Assembly (NCBI RefSeq): GCF_021532615.1
Contig: NZ_JAKGAQ010000001.1
Location: forward strand, 248,001 to 312,000
DNA length: 64,000 nt
From: Octadecabacter dasysiphoniae
GTDB taxonomy: Bacteria > Pseudomonadota > Alphaproteobacteria > Rhodobacterales > Rhodobacteraceae
Direction of reading: 5' to 3'
The position numbers and the translations under genes are program-made. The notes under the pieces are model-generated. The model was given only the letters and a program-made list of their open reading frames with translations, was not told where the DNA came from and searched no databases. Of this stretch, positions 10,118 to 19,395 are shown piece after piece (position 1 is the first letter of the stretch; each line of letters starts with the position of its first letter).

Positions 10118-10443
10118 GATGTGTTCCTGTTGATGTCGTCCGCCAGCGCGCTGAGTTGATCGAGGCGGTTGTCCCAGACGCGGCGTTGCCATTCGAGCCA
10201 CCCTTGCAGTTCCATCAGGGGGGCCGGTTCAATGTGGCAGGTGCGCACGCGGCCCTTTTTGGCGGAGCGCACGAGGCCGGAATTTTCCAACACTTTGAGG
10301 TGCCGCATGAATGTTGGCAGGGCAATGTTATGGGGCGCCGCGAGGTCCGATACGCTGGCCGGACCGCGCGCAAGCCGTTCAACCACCGCGCGGCGGGTCG
10401 GATCCGATAGGGCAGCAAAGGCGGCGTCGATGGAATGTTGCAT
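10114..10443 (-). CDS. ArsR-family transcriptional regulator
   Basis: Winged-helix repressor of 109 aa. The start MQHSIDAAFAALSDPTRRAV matches the usual ArsR N-terminus (LSDPTRRAVVERLARGPASV), followed by the recognition-helix region LPTFMRHLKVLENSGLVRSA. I see no CxC metal-binding motif, so it belongs to the non-metal branch often found with SRPBCC proteins. The frame runs much further upstream, but only this start fits the family. Two inverted repeats lie 16-60 bp upstream and could be its operators. Confidence 0.9.
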   Translation of the reverse strand: MQHSIDAAFAALSDPTRRAVVERLARGPASVSDLAAPHNIALPTFMRHLKVLENSGLVRSAKKGRVRTCHIEPAPLMELQGWLEWQRRVWDNRLDQLSALADDINRNTS

Positions 10444-10458
10444 GGCGGGATTATGTGA

Positions 10459-10499
10459 GGCGGTGACCGCCGTGTCAATATACTTAGCCAAATTACTAA
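10459..10499. promoter_or_regulatory. candidate ArsR operator region with two inverted repeats
   Basis: A perfect palindrome GGCGGT-g-ACCGCC occupies 10459-10471, just upstream of the ArsR start. A second, AT-rich element with TTAG/CTAA arms around 8 bp spans 10484-10499. Both lie in the spacer between the divergent ArsR and dnaE genes. Autoregulation is usual for ArsR repressors, but binding here is inferred. Confidence 0.4.
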
Positions 10500-10624
10500 A
10501 TTTTAGATGCATGGCGTGAATTACCCGATGATAACAGGTGGTTGCAGGCAGGCGCTGATGTATTTTTGTGTTGCGCGATATCTGTCTCTTCCGCCGGACC
10601 CCACCACAAGCTAGGGTGTGATGT

Positions 10625-13600
10625 ATGGCTGATCCCCGATTCATACACCTGCGCACGCATACGGAATATTCCCTTTTGGAAGGGGCCGTTCCGGTCAAGA
10701 AATTATCTGGTTTGGCGGCGAAAGCGGGCATGCCTGCTGTTGCTGTCACCGACACGAACAACATGTTCTGTGCGTTGGAATTTTCCGAATACGCCGCCAA
10801 AGAGGGGGTCCAGCCAATCATCGGGTGCCAGGTCGATGTGACGATGGGATCAGGCGAACAAGCCCGCCGCCCCGACCCACCCGCACCGGTTGTTCTGCTC
10901 GCGCAGAGCGAAGCGGGTTACATGAACCTAATGAAGCTGAATTCATGTGCCTACGTTGATGCGGGCGGGGAATTGCCGCAGGTGTCGATGGACGATTTGG
11001 TGAAACATTCGGACGGGTTGATTTGCTTGACGGGTGGTCCCGACGGGCCCATCGGGCGGCTGTTGCGTGCAGGCCAGCGCCCCGCTGCCGAAGGTTTGAT
11101 GACGCAATTTGCTGCTGCGTTTCCGGATCGTTTGTATGTGGAATTGCAGCGCCATCCCGATGCCAACGGATTGCCCGAGGCTGAGAAACTGTCCGAACAA
11201 GGCCACGTTGAAATGGCTTATGCGATGGAATTGCCATTGGTGGCGACCAACGATGTCTATTTCCCGAAGTCCGAAATTTACGAGGCCCATGACGCGCTGT
11301 TGTGCATCGCGGATGGCGCATATGTGGACCAGAACGAGCCGCGCCGCCGCCTGACGCCGCAGCACTATTTCAAATCCCAAGAAGAAATGGTGACGCTGTT
11401 CGCCGACCTTCCCGAAGCGATTGCAAACACCGTTGAGATCGCCAAGCGTTGTGCCTTCAAGGTCTATAAACGCGATCCGATCTTGCCTAAGTTCGCCGAT
11501 GACGAGGTCGCGGAATTGCGCCGTCAGGCCCAAGAGGGATTGAAGGCGCGTCTTGCGATCATCCCCCACGCCGCCACCGTTGAGGAATACGAAGCGCGGC
11601 TGGAATTCGAGCTTGGTATTATTGAGGGAATGGGCTTTCCCGGATATTTCCTGATCGTTGCGGATTTTATCAAATGGTCCAAAGACAACGCTATTCCTGT
11701 TGGGCCGGGCCGTGGTTCTGGTGCGGGTTCGCTGGTGGCTTACGCGCTGTTGATCACCGACCTTGACCCGCTGCGCTATTCGCTTTTGTTCGAACGGTTC
11801 CTGAACCCCGAACGTGTGTCGATGCCCGATTTCGATATCGATTTTTGCATGGATCGCCGCGAAGAAGTGATCCGTTATGTTCAGCAAAAATATGGTCGTG
11901 ACCGTGTGGGCCAGATCATCACGTTTGGTGCGCTGTTGTCTAAGGCCGCCGTGCGTGACGTCGGGCGTGTGCTGCAATTGCCCTATGGGCAGGTCGACAA
12001 ACTGTCCAAGATGATCCCGGTTGAGGGCGTGAAACCTGTCAGCATTGTCAAAGCCTTGGCGGATGAACCGCGCCTGCGCGAAATGGCGAAGAACGAAGAA
12101 GTTGTGGATCGTCTTCTGACCTATGGCCAGCAGCTTGAAGGGTTGTTGCGCAACGCATCGACCCACGCGGCGGGTGTTGTGATTGGTGATCGATCGTTGG
12201 ATGAATTGGTCCCGCTCTATCAGGATCCGCGATCCGATATGCCCGCGACGCAGTTCAACATGAAATGGGTGGAACAGGCGGGATTGGTCAAATTTGACTT
12301 TCTGGGCCTGAAAACCCTGACCGTGATCCAGAACGCGATGGACCTGATTTTGAAGTCTGGCCGCGACATCCATATCGCACCCGACGGCACGCAATTGTAT
12401 GAACCAGCAACCGGCGCGGTGAATGAAATCAACGCCATCCCGCTGGATGATGAGGCGTCGTATAAATTGTACGCTGCCGCAAAAACCGTCGCCGTCTTTC
12501 AGGTGGAATCCAGCGGCATGATGGACGCGTTGCGGCGTATGAAACCGGACTGCATTGAAGACATCATCGCGCTGGTGGCGCTGTATCGCCCCGGCCCGAT
12601 GGAAAACATCCCCAAGTTCTGCGAGGTTAAAAACGGCCTGTCAGAGCGGGACCAATTACACCCTTCGATTGATCATATCCTCGATGAAACGCAGGGCATC
12701 ATCGTTTACCAGGAACAGGTTATGCAGATCGCCCAAGAAATGGCGGGCTATTCGCTAGGCGGGGCCGATCTGTTGCGCCGCGCCATGGGTAAAAAGCTGC
12801 AAGAAGCGATGGACGTCGAGAAGCCGAAGTTCCTGGCCGGATCGCTGGAAAACGGTGTCGACAAGAAAAAGGCGCAAGAGGTCTGGGACCTGCTGGACAA
12901 GTTCGCCAACTACGGTTTCAACAAATCCCACGCGGCGGCCTATGCGGTCGTCAGCTACCAGACGGCATGGCTGAAGGCGAACCATCCGGTCGAATTTATG
13001 GCCGGTGTGATGAATTGCGATATCCACCTGACGGATAAGCTCGCCGTGTATTTCCAAGAGGTGAAGAAGGGGCTGAAACTGCCTTGGAAGGCGCCCTGCG
13101 TGAACACATCACTGGCCACGTTCGATGTGCAGGATGCCACGCTGATCTACGGGCTGGGTGCGCTTAAAAACGTCGGCGTTGAGGCAATGAACCTGATTGC
13201 GGACGGGCGCGGCGATGCGCCGTTTGTGACATTGTTTGACCTCGCGCGTCGTGTTGATTTGAAACGTGTCGGCAAACGCCCGATGGAAATGTTGGCGCGG
13301 GCAGGGGCGTTTGACGTTCTTGATCCGAACCGTCGCAAAGTCTTTGATTCACTGGATGCCTTGGTGAATTATTCCGCCGCGATCCACGACCAGAAGAACT
13401 CCAATCAGGTGTCGCTGTTTGGCGAAGCGGGCGATGATTTGCCCGAACCGCGCCTGTCTGCTGCCGCTGATTGGTTGCCCGCAGAACGTCTGTCCGAGGA
13501 ATTCAAGGCGGTCGGATTCTACCTGTCTGGTCATCCTTTGGACGATTATATGGCCGCGCTGAAACGCACCGAAAAGGTGCTGACATTGGATGAGGTCACG

Positions 13601-14122
13601 GCCAAGGCCGCAAACGGGGCAATCGTTGCGAAAATGGCGGGCACCGTAGCAGGACGGCAGGAACGCAAATCAGCACGCGGCAACCGTTTTGCCTTTGTGC
13701 AATTGTCCGATCCGACCGGCCAATACGAGGTCACGATGTTCTCGGACACGTTAGAAGCATCGCGCGACCATTTGGAAACAGGCACGCAAGTCGTCATCGG
13801 GGTTGAGGCCACGATGGAGGCTGAGCAACTGAAACTGCTCGGCCGTTCCGTTATGCCAGCGGACATGGCCGTGGCGAATGCAGGGTCCAGCGGACTGCGT
13901 GTCTTCTTGGGGGATGTCGGCGCGATCCCGACTGTCAGTGATATTTTGCAAAATGCAGTGAAGGACGGCGTCAAGGCGGGGCGTGGGCCGATCCTGTTTA
14001 CCATCGATGATATTGAGCTGGGCGAGATTGACGTCGAGCTGGACGATCATTTTCCGGTCAATCCCCAGATCAAGGGCGCGTTGCGATCGCTGGTCGGTGT
14101 GATCGAAGTTCAAGAAATCTAA
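10625..14122 (+). CDS. dnaE: DNA polymerase III subunit alpha
   Basis: Replicative polymerase catalytic subunit, 1165 aa, the usual length for DnaE1. It starts with the PHP domain (FIHLRTHTEYSLLEGAVPVK). The polymerase active site shows PVGPGRGSGAGSLVAYAL and the acidic pair in MPDFDIDFCMDRREEVI (about residues 399-415). LVALYRPGPMENIP and KSHAAAYAVVSYQTAWLKA follow, and the C-terminal OB-fold begins near residue 1000. The ATG follows ggtgtg, a weak ribosome site. It stands alone on the plus strand. Confidence 0.97.
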   Translation: MADPRFIHLRTHTEYSLLEGAVPVKKLSGLAAKAGMPAVAVTDTNNMFCALEFSEYAAKEGVQPIIGCQVDVTMGSGEQARRPDPPAPVVLLAQSEAGYMNLMKLNSCAYVDAGGELPQVSMDDLVKHSDGLICLTGGPDGPIGRLLRAGQRPAAEGLMTQFAAAFPDRLYVELQRHPDANGLPEAEKLSEQGHVEMAYAMELPLVATNDVYFPKSEIYEAHDALLCIADGAYVDQNEPRRRLTPQHYFKSQEEMVTLFADLPEAIANTVEIAKRCAFKVYKRDPILPKFADDEVAELRRQAQEGLKARLAIIPHAATVEEYEARLEFELGIIEGMGFPGYFLIVADFIKWSKDNAIPVGPGRGSGAGSLVAYALLITDLDPLRYSLLFERFLNPERVSMPDFDIDFCMDRREEVIRYVQQKYGRDRVGQIITFGALLSKAAVRDVGRVLQLPYGQVDKLSKMIPVEGVKPVSIVKALADEPRLREMAKNEEVVDRLLTYGQQLEGLLRNASTHAAGVVIGDRSLDELVPLYQDPRSDMPATQFNMKWVEQAGLVKFDFLGLKTLTVIQNAMDLILKSGRDIHIAPDGTQLYEPATGAVNEINAIPLDDEASYKLYAAAKTVAVFQVESSGMMDALRRMKPDCIEDIIALVALYRPGPMENIPKFCEVKNGLSERDQLHPSIDHILDETQGIIVYQEQVMQIAQEMAGYSLGGADLLRRAMGKKLQEAMDVEKPKFLAGSLENGVDKKKAQEVWDLLDKFANYGFNKSHAAAYAVVSYQTAWLKANHPVEFMAGVMNCDIHLTDKLAVYFQEVKKGLKLPWKAPCVNTSLATFDVQDATLIYGLGALKNVGVEAMNLIADGRGDAPFVTLFDLARRVDLKRVGKRPMEMLARAGAFDVLDPNRRKVFDSLDALVNYSAAIHDQKNSNQVSLFGEAGDDLPEPRLSAAADWLPAERLSEEFKAVGFYLSGHPLDDYMAALKRTEKVLTLDEVTAKAANGAIVAKMAGTVAGRQERKSARGNRFAFVQLSDPTGQYEVTMFSDTLEASRDHLETGTQVVIGVEATMEAEQLKLLGRSVMPADMAVANAGSSGLRVFLGDVGAIPTVSDILQNAVKDGVKAGRGPILFTIDDIELGEIDVELDDHFPVNPQIKGALRSLVGVIEVQEI

Positions 14123-14180
14123 CGCAGCGGCAAAACCCTGCCTGTCCAAAGGGCCCAGTAGACGCACGGGTGGCCATCCG

Positions 14181-14196
14181 TTAAACCCCTGTTAAC
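14181..14196 (+). promoter_or_regulatory. CtrA-type binding site TTAA-N7-TTAAC
   Basis: TTAA (14181-14184), seven bases, then TTAAC (14192-14196) exactly match the full alphaproteobacterial CtrA consensus. The site ends 33 bp upstream of the lipoprotein start at 14229 and lies outside coding sequence. CtrA binding is inferred from the pattern and position. Confidence 0.55.
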
Positions 14197-14228
14197 GCCT
14201 TTACGGTGACAGGGACGAAGGACGCTAA

Positions 14229-15104
14229 ATGCGCCAAATTTTATTGAGCTTGGGTATGGCTGTGATGTTGTCGGCCTGCGGTGATCCGCTGCGTAATGTC
14301 ACGCGGCTAAGCGCCGTGGACGTGGGCGCCAGTGCGGCAACGGTCACACAAACACCCGCCGAGGCCACAAATACAGGCGGTGGATTGTTTTCTCGTCTGT
14401 TGAACCGTGCACCACAAGACCCGACCAATGCCGCGATTGAGGCGGCGTTGGCAGATGCCTCAGTGGCGACAGAACCGTCCGGTGATGCGTCAGATGAAGT
14501 CACCGAAGTTGCCACCGTGCAATCCACACAGGATCGCCCGCGCCGTGGCCTCGCTGGATTGTTCCGCCGATCCCCTGACACCGATGTGCCGCGCAGTGGC
14601 CCCGACACGCAGGATGTATCGGCTGGAACGGTGATGCCATTCGGCGAAATTGCCCGCGTGTGCGACATCCGTGGCAGAGCGCTTGGCACGCAGGTCGATA
14701 CAGGTGGACCATTCAAGATTTATGATACCATCCCCAATTCAACTGCACCCCGTCCGTTTTACATCACCGGTTTTGACGATAATTGTGCGCGCACGTTTAC
14801 GGGTGCTGTCGTGGTTACGGGTGATGTGGAAACCCATGAATTTGTCCGGTATCGCCCCAGCAACGAACGCATCCCCTACAGCACAACCGACAACGCCTAT
14901 GAGGCCCTGAAGGCCAGCGTGTGCCGTGTCGGGCGCGGCCAGCCCTGCGGTGAGCGCACAGCGCGCATGGACAGCAACACGCATTTCATCACGGTCTATA
15001 ATTTCTTTGGCGGAACGTTCAGTGCCGTGCCGACGAAATGGGCGCAAATCCTTGTGCACGACGGCGAAGTCGTCGCGATGTCGATCAAGGATGGCGCGAC
15101 TTAA
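14229..15104 (+). CDS. lipoprotein of unknown function
   Basis: A 291-aa exported protein. The signal MRQILLSLGMAVMLSACGD ends in a lipobox (LSAC), so it should be acylated at Cys17. Residues 20-125 are low-complexity, rich in Ala, Thr, Pro and Asp with two similar LFSRLLNR / LFRRSPD stretches. A compact C-terminal domain follows with paired cysteines (ARVCDIRG, DDNCARTF, ASVCRVGRGQPCGER). I do not recognise the domain. A CtrA-type site lies just upstream. The stop overlaps the convergent slyX end by 4 bp. Confidence 0.8.
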   Translation: MRQILLSLGMAVMLSACGDPLRNVTRLSAVDVGASAATVTQTPAEATNTGGGLFSRLLNRAPQDPTNAAIEAALADASVATEPSGDASDEVTEVATVQSTQDRPRRGLAGLFRRSPDTDVPRSGPDTQDVSAGTVMPFGEIARVCDIRGRALGTQVDTGGPFKIYDTIPNSTAPRPFYITGFDDNCARTFTGAVVVTGDVETHEFVRYRPSNERIPYSTTDNAYEALKASVCRVGRGQPCGERTARMDSNTHFITVYNFFGGTFSAVPTKWAQILVHDGEVVAMSIKDGAT

Positions 15105-15304
15105 TAATGCGGCGGGCGCTGGTCGGCCAACGGGACTGAACTGCCTGTGTCCATCTCGCGCGTGGCTTCGCGCTCCATCAACATTTTGACGCGGTAGGTC
15201 AGGCGACTGATCTCGTCTTCCTGACGCGCGACGATGTCGGACAGATCGTCCACCGTGCGGGTCAGGTGGGCCAGCGTTTCTTCGATGTTTGTTTGATCAC
15301 TCAT
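15101..15304 (-). CDS. slyX: SlyX family protein
   Basis: Small coiled-coil protein of 67 aa matching SlyX: EETLAHLTRTVDDLSDIVARQ, then EISRLTYRVKMLMER, ending in PLADQRPPHY, the family's usual PPHY terminus. The function of SlyX is not known. A longer open frame exists upstream, but the ATG at 15304 gives the family length. It converges on the lipoprotein gene and diverges from hisS. Confidence 0.9.
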   Translation of the reverse strand: MSDQTNIEETLAHLTRTVDDLSDIVARQEDEISRLTYRVKMLMEREATREMDTGSSVPLADQRPPHY

Positions 15305-15411
15305 GGGCGCTGAATACGCCTGCGCGCGTGGCTTTGCTAGCCCCTGCTGTTGCGCCAAAGGGTGGGGCGCGGTAAAGCGCGGGTAACTGACCCGTAACCG
15401 GAGCCAAACCC

Positions 15412-16971
15412 ATGGCCAAGAAGCAAAAAGTACAACGCCCCAAGGCGCAGACTCCAAAAGGGTTTCGCGACTATTTCGGTGCCGAAGTGGCACAGCGCAC
15501 CGACATGCTGCGCACGATTGCGGGCGTGTACCATCGTTACGGGTTCGAAGCGCTGGAATCAGCCGCCGTTGAAACGGTTGAGGCGCTGGGCAAGTTTCTG
15601 CCAGACGTCGATCGTCCTAACGAGGGCGTGTTTGCATGGCAGGAAGAAGACGAAAACGACAACGGCGACTGGCTCGCGCTGCGCTATGACCTCACAGCGC
15701 CACTGGCGCGCGTGTTCGCACAGCACCGCAACGATTTGCCGACCCCCTATCGCCGCTTTGCGATGGGCCCTGTGTGGCGCAACGAAAAACCGGGGCCAGG
15801 ACGCTTTCGCCAGTTTTATCAATGCGACGCGGATACGGTCGGGTCGGGGTCTGTGGCTGCCGATGCAGAGATTTGCGCGATGCTGGCCGACACGCTTGAG
15901 GCCGTCGGGATCGAGCGCGGGGATTATGTGGTGCGGATCAATAACCGCAAGGTTTTGAATGGGGTGTTGGAGGCTGTTGCTCAACAGATAATTGACGAGA
16001 ACTATCCAAATGGACCAAGGACCCATGGGGATGGCGGCGCTCAAGATGTCTTGGATCGCAAGGACGTTTGGCAAGCCAATGTTCTCAGAACGATCGATAA
16101 ATTTGATAAAGTTGGAGCGGTAGGAGTTCGGCAACTACTTATGGAAGGTCGAGAAGATGCATCAGGGGCCTTTATTGATGGCGTTGGACTGACGCAAGAA
16201 CAAGCCGAACCTGTTCTCGCGTTCCTGACTTCTATGGCAGACGACTCGACCGGCACATTAACCAATCTGCGCGCCGCCATTGGCGACAGTGCTGTTGGTG
16301 CGCAAGGCGTTGATGAACTGGAACAAATGGCCAATCTCCTCGCTGCAGGCGGCTACGGCCCAGACCGCATTGTCATCGACCCATCCGTCGTGCGTGGCCT
16401 CGGCTACTACACCGGCCCCGTGTTCGAGGCCGAACTGACGTTCGAGATCAAAGACGAAAAGGGCCGTCCGCGCTCCTTCGGCTCCGTCGCTGGTGGGGGG
16501 CGTTACGACGACCTCGTGAAACGATTCACCGGCCAAGAAGTCCCTGCGACGGGTGTGTCCATCGGCGTGGATCGTCTGCTGGCAGCGCTCCACATGAAGG
16601 GCCGTCTGAGCACGGACACCACGGGCCCCGTTGTCGTCACCGTCATGGATCGTGACCGCATGGCAGATTATCAGGCCATCGTGTCCGAGCTGCGAAATGC
16701 GGGTATTCGCGCCGAAGTGTACCTTGGCAATCCCAAGAACTTCGGCAACCAGTTGAAATATGCAGACCAGCGCAATTCCCCCATCGCGATCATCCAGGGC
16801 GGCGATGAAGTGGCCGCCGGAACCCTGCAAGTCAAAGACTTGATCCTTGGCGCAAAGATCGCGGAAACCGCGACGCATGAGGAATGGAAGGACCGGCCCA
16901 GCCAGTTCGAAATCCCCCGCGCTGATCTGGTTGACCGGATCAAAGCGCTGCTAACAGAGCAAAGCCAGTGA
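15412..16971 (+). CDS. hisS: histidyl-tRNA synthetase
   Basis: Class II aminoacyl-tRNA synthetase, 519 aa, charging tRNA-His. Motif 1 region is [18 protein letters not shown], motif 2 is [15 protein letters not shown] (near residues 125-139), the histidine-binding loop is [15 protein letters not shown], and motif 3 is [13 protein letters not shown]. The anticodon-binding domain is C-terminal. DNA at about 15961-16200, encoding part of the insertion domain, is distinctly AT-richer and uses AGA, GGA, ATA and CTA codons rare elsewhere in the gene. It overlaps hisZ by 4 bp (GTGA). Confidence 0.96.
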   Translation: MAKKQKVQRPKAQTPKGFRDYFGAEVAQRTDMLRTIAGVYHRYGFEALESAAVETVEALGKFLPDVDRPNEGVFAWQEEDENDNGDWLALRYDLTAPLARVFAQHRNDLPTPYRRFAMGPVWRNEKPGPGRFRQFYQCDADTVGSGSVAADAEICAMLADTLEAVGIERGDYVVRINNRKVLNGVLEAVAQQIIDENYPNGPRTHGDGGAQDVLDRKDVWQANVLRTIDKFDKVGAVGVRQLLMEGREDASGAFIDGVGLTQEQAEPVLAFLTSMADDSTGTLTNLRAAIGDSAVGAQGVDELEQMANLLAAGGYGPDRIVIDPSVVRGLGYYTGPVFEAELTFEIKDEKGRPRSFGSVAGGGRYDDLVKRFTGQEVPATGVSIGVDRLLAALHMKGRLSTDTTGPVVVTVMDRDRMADYQAIVSELRNAGIRAEVYLGNPKNFGNQLKYADQRNSPIAIIQGGDEVAAGTLQVKDLILGAKIAETATHEEWKDRPSQFEIPRADLVDRIKALLTEQSQ

Positions 16972-18056
16972 CAACGGACCGCCAAGACACGTGGGATCGC
17001 GCGCGCGCCTATCAAGGTGTGTTCATGCAGCAAGGCGCGGTGGTGACGGATGCGGATTACATGCAGCAATCCGATCTGTTGCTTGATCTTTACGGTGAGG
17101 ACATCCGCGCACGTGCTTTCACTACGCACGATCCGGTTCGCGGTGAATTGATGCTGCGGCCCGATTTTACTGTTCCGATTGTGCAGCATCACATGGCGTC
17201 GGGCGCAGACCCTGCACGCTATACCTACCTCGGCAAAGTGTTTCGTAAGCAAGACGTCGTTGAAACCCGTGAGACAGAGTTTGTTCAAGTCGGATTTGAA
17301 ATTTTCGATGGCAGCGATCCTGCGGCTGCGGACGCTGAGGTGTTCGCGACCTTTGCGAGTATCCTCAAAGACGTTCCTGTCACGGCTTCGACGGGGGACA
17401 TCGGAATTTTGCGCGCCGCCGTTCAAGGGCTGAATACAACGCCCGCCCGTCGCGCCGCGCTGATGCGGCACCTGTGGCGGCCGCGCCGCTTTAAGGCTTT
17501 GCTGGATCGATATTGCGGTCTGATCGCAGCCCCCGCCAGCCGCCGTGCGCTGCTAGACGCAGCTGATCCGATGGCCGAAATGCCACCGCTGCTTGGCCTG
17601 CGCACGCGCGCCGAAATCGCAGGGCGGATTGATGCATTGCGCACGGACGCAGCAGCTGATCCGATTTCGCAGATCGAACGCGACCTGCTGGATGCCCTTC
17701 TTAAGGTGCGTGAAACGGCACCGCATGCCCTGACAGCCTTGCGCGATATCGCCGTAGATCTGCCCTCGATCTCAACCGCCGTTGACGGGCTTGCTGCGCG
17801 TCTTGATGCGCTCGCCGCACGCGATGTTGACGTCGATGCGTTACCGTTCGAAACATCTTATGGGCGCACGTCGATGGAATATTACGACGGTTTTGTCTTT
17901 GGTTTTGATGCGGACCCGGGCCTGAATTTGCCCGCAGTCGCGACCGGTGGCAGATACGACGCCCTTACCGCAGTTCTTGGCGGCGGAACGGGCGTTCCCG
18001 CAGTGGGCGGCGTGATCCGCCCGGCGCTTGTCGCGGATGTGGAGGGCGCGCAATGA
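16968..18056 (+). CDS. hisZ: ATP phosphoribosyltransferase regulatory subunit
   Basis: HisRS-like paralogue, 362 aa, that binds and regulates the short-form HisG in the first step of histidine biosynthesis. The GTG start overlaps the hisS stop (GTGA). It retains class II core motifs such as [26 protein letters not shown] and [12 protein letters not shown] but lacks the full synthetase C-terminus. The end [17 protein letters not shown] and [15 protein letters not shown] fits the family. It overlaps hisG by 4 bp (ATGA), matching their joint complex. Confidence 0.94.
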   Translation: MTTDRQDTWDRARAYQGVFMQQGAVVTDADYMQQSDLLLDLYGEDIRARAFTTHDPVRGELMLRPDFTVPIVQHHMASGADPARYTYLGKVFRKQDVVETRETEFVQVGFEIFDGSDPAAADAEVFATFASILKDVPVTASTGDIGILRAAVQGLNTTPARRAALMRHLWRPRRFKALLDRYCGLIAAPASRRALLDAADPMAEMPPLLGLRTRAEIAGRIDALRTDAAADPISQIERDLLDALLKVRETAPHALTALRDIAVDLPSISTAVDGLAARLDALAARDVDVDALPFETSYGRTSMEYYDGFVFGFDADPGLNLPAVATGGRYDALTAVLGGGTGVPAVGGVIRPALVADVEGAQ

Positions 18057-18745
18057 CCCTGAAACTTGGTGTGCCGTCCAAGGGGCGGCTGATGGAAAAG
18101 ACGTTTGATTGGTTTGCGGCGCGCGGCGTGACCTTGCGCAAATCTGGCACGGATCGCGAATATGCAGGTGCTGTGGATGGGATCGACGGGATCGAATTGG
18201 TGCTGTTGTCCGCAGGTGAAATCCCGCGGGAACTCAACGCGGGGCGCATTCACCTTGGCGTCACAGGGTCTGATCTGGTGCGTGAAAAACTCAGCAGCTG
18301 GGATCAACGGGTGGTCGATGTGGCCAAAATGGGCTTCGGCGGGGCCGATCTGATCATCGCTGTGCCGCAGGCCTGGATCGACGTTGATACGCTCGATGAT
18401 CTGGATGCGGCGGCGGCGGCGTTTCGTGCCCACCACGGGTTCCGCCTGCGCATCGCGACGAAATACCACCGCCTCGTGCGGGAATTTTTGCGCGACAATG
18501 GCGTCGCCGATTATCAGCTGATCGACAGTCAGGGCGCGACCGAGGGCACGATCCGCAACGAAACCGCAGAAGCAATTGCCGATATCACATCAACCGGTGA
18601 AACCCTGCGTGCCAACGGTTTGAAAATTCTGTCCGACGGCATGATCCATGCCAGCCAAGCGACCCTGTTTCGCGGTCGCCGTGAACAATGGACACCGGAC
18701 ATGCGGGCCACGTTCAAAGCCCTGCAATCGAAACTGGGCGCTTAA
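18053..18745 (+). CDS. hisG: ATP phosphoribosyltransferase catalytic subunit, short form
   Basis: Catalyses ATP + PRPP to phosphoribosyl-ATP. At 230 aa it is the short HisG_S form, lacking the C-terminal regulatory domain, so it depends on HisZ encoded just upstream. Motifs: KLGVPSKGRLMEKTFDWF at the start, GVTGSDLVREKL, MGFGGADLIIAVPQ, and the PRPP loop region DSQGATEGTIRNETAEAI. It ends the hisS-hisZ-hisG operon; a run of GC hairpins follows. Confidence 0.95.
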   Translation: MTLKLGVPSKGRLMEKTFDWFAARGVTLRKSGTDREYAGAVDGIDGIELVLLSAGEIPRELNAGRIHLGVTGSDLVREKLSSWDQRVVDVAKMGFGGADLIIAVPQAWIDVDTLDDLDAAAAAFRAHHGFRLRIATKYHRLVREFLRDNGVADYQLIDSQGATEGTIRNETAEAIADITSTGETLRANGLKILSDGMIHASQATLFRGRREQWTPDMRATFKALQSKLGA

Positions 18746-18776
18746 GCTCTTCTTTGGTCTATAAAAATCCCGGGGA

Positions 18777-18845
18777 GCCCGAAGGGCGGGGCAGCGCCCC
18801 TCTTTCTTGCGCACGCACAGCGTGCGCGCCCCTGCCCGCCGCAGG
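18777..18845 (+). repeat. cluster of four GC-rich hairpins after hisG
   Basis: Four perfect small inverted repeats occur in 69 bp: GCCC-gaa-GGGC (18777-18787), GGGGC-agc-GCCCC (18788-18800) followed by tctttctt, GCGCACGC-aca-GCGTGCGC (18809-18827), and CCTGC-n5-GCAGG (18831-18845). The second with its T-rich tail could terminate hisG transcription. The cluster may also be a dispersed repetitive palindromic element; no second copy is in this window. Confidence 0.6.
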
Positions 18846-18859
18846 CGCTGATCGTCAGA

Positions 18860-19291
18860 TCACAAAATCCCGATTTCAGCCAGCGCCGCACTCAAAGAAG
18901 CTGGTAGCGCTTCTTCTTCCTCGCGTCCGGCCGGTAAATCCATGGGCGCGTCCGCATCCTTCAAATAGCGCCAGCCTTGGAAGGGGCGCTTCAGGGTCGG
19001 CACAACGCGGATCAACTCGGGGTCCAGAACGATGGCGCAGCGCCGGATGCCGTCGCTGCCAAAATATTCGTCCAACCGCGCAATTCGTTGACGGCACAGC
19101 AGTGATCCCTTGACGACCCAATAAATACTACCACCGGCCAGTAATTCGGTCTCGCGCTTGGGCCACATGCGCGTCACATGGCGCGGCAATCCGTCGCCGG
19201 CTTGTGCGCGTTTCGTGTTTTGCCAAGCCGCGAGGTCTGCTACACCCTCGGTTCCAACGGACAATTTTTGAAGATGTAGGGTCTTGCTCAT
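18860..19291 (-). CDS. DUF1489 family protein
   Basis: A 143-aa protein of unknown function matching the alphaproteobacterial DUF1489 family: MSKTLHLQKLSVGTEGVADL at the start, HVTRMWPKRETELLAGGSIYWVVKG in the middle, then LDPELIRVVPTLKRPFQGWR. I chose the ATG at 19291 because the extra upstream residues do not resemble the family. It diverges from nrdJ across 104 bp containing a LexA-type box only 17 bp from this start, so damage-responsive expression is likely. Confidence 0.85.
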   Translation of the reverse strand: MSKTLHLQKLSVGTEGVADLAAWQNTKRAQAGDGLPRHVTRMWPKRETELLAGGSIYWVVKGSLLCRQRIARLDEYFGSDGIRRCAIVLDPELIRVVPTLKRPFQGWRYLKDADAPMDLPAGREEEEALPASLSAALAEIGIL

Positions 19292-19308
19292 GATGGCCTT
19301 CACTATAT

Positions 19309-19323
19309 GTTCACAAATTGTTC
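19309..19323. promoter_or_regulatory. LexA (SOS) box GTTC-N7-GTTC
   Basis: GTTC (19309-19312), seven bases (acaaatt), GTTC (19320-19323) is the direct-repeat LexA box used in alphaproteobacteria. It lies between the divergent DUF1489 and nrdJ genes, 17 bp from the DUF1489 start and 72 bp from the nrdJ start. The pattern is exact; regulation of one or both genes is inferred. Confidence 0.65.
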
Positions 19324-19395
19324 CAAATGCACACAACATCTGGTAAGGTAGTGGTTCACCACCGATTCTGCCAGTCATCCAAAAGAGGTTCCCCC

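Noticed and set aside
19292..19395. Cobalamin riboswitch for the B12-dependent reductase
   Set aside because: Only 104 bp separate the divergent genes, too short for a cobalamin riboswitch, and no B12-box-like sequence is present.
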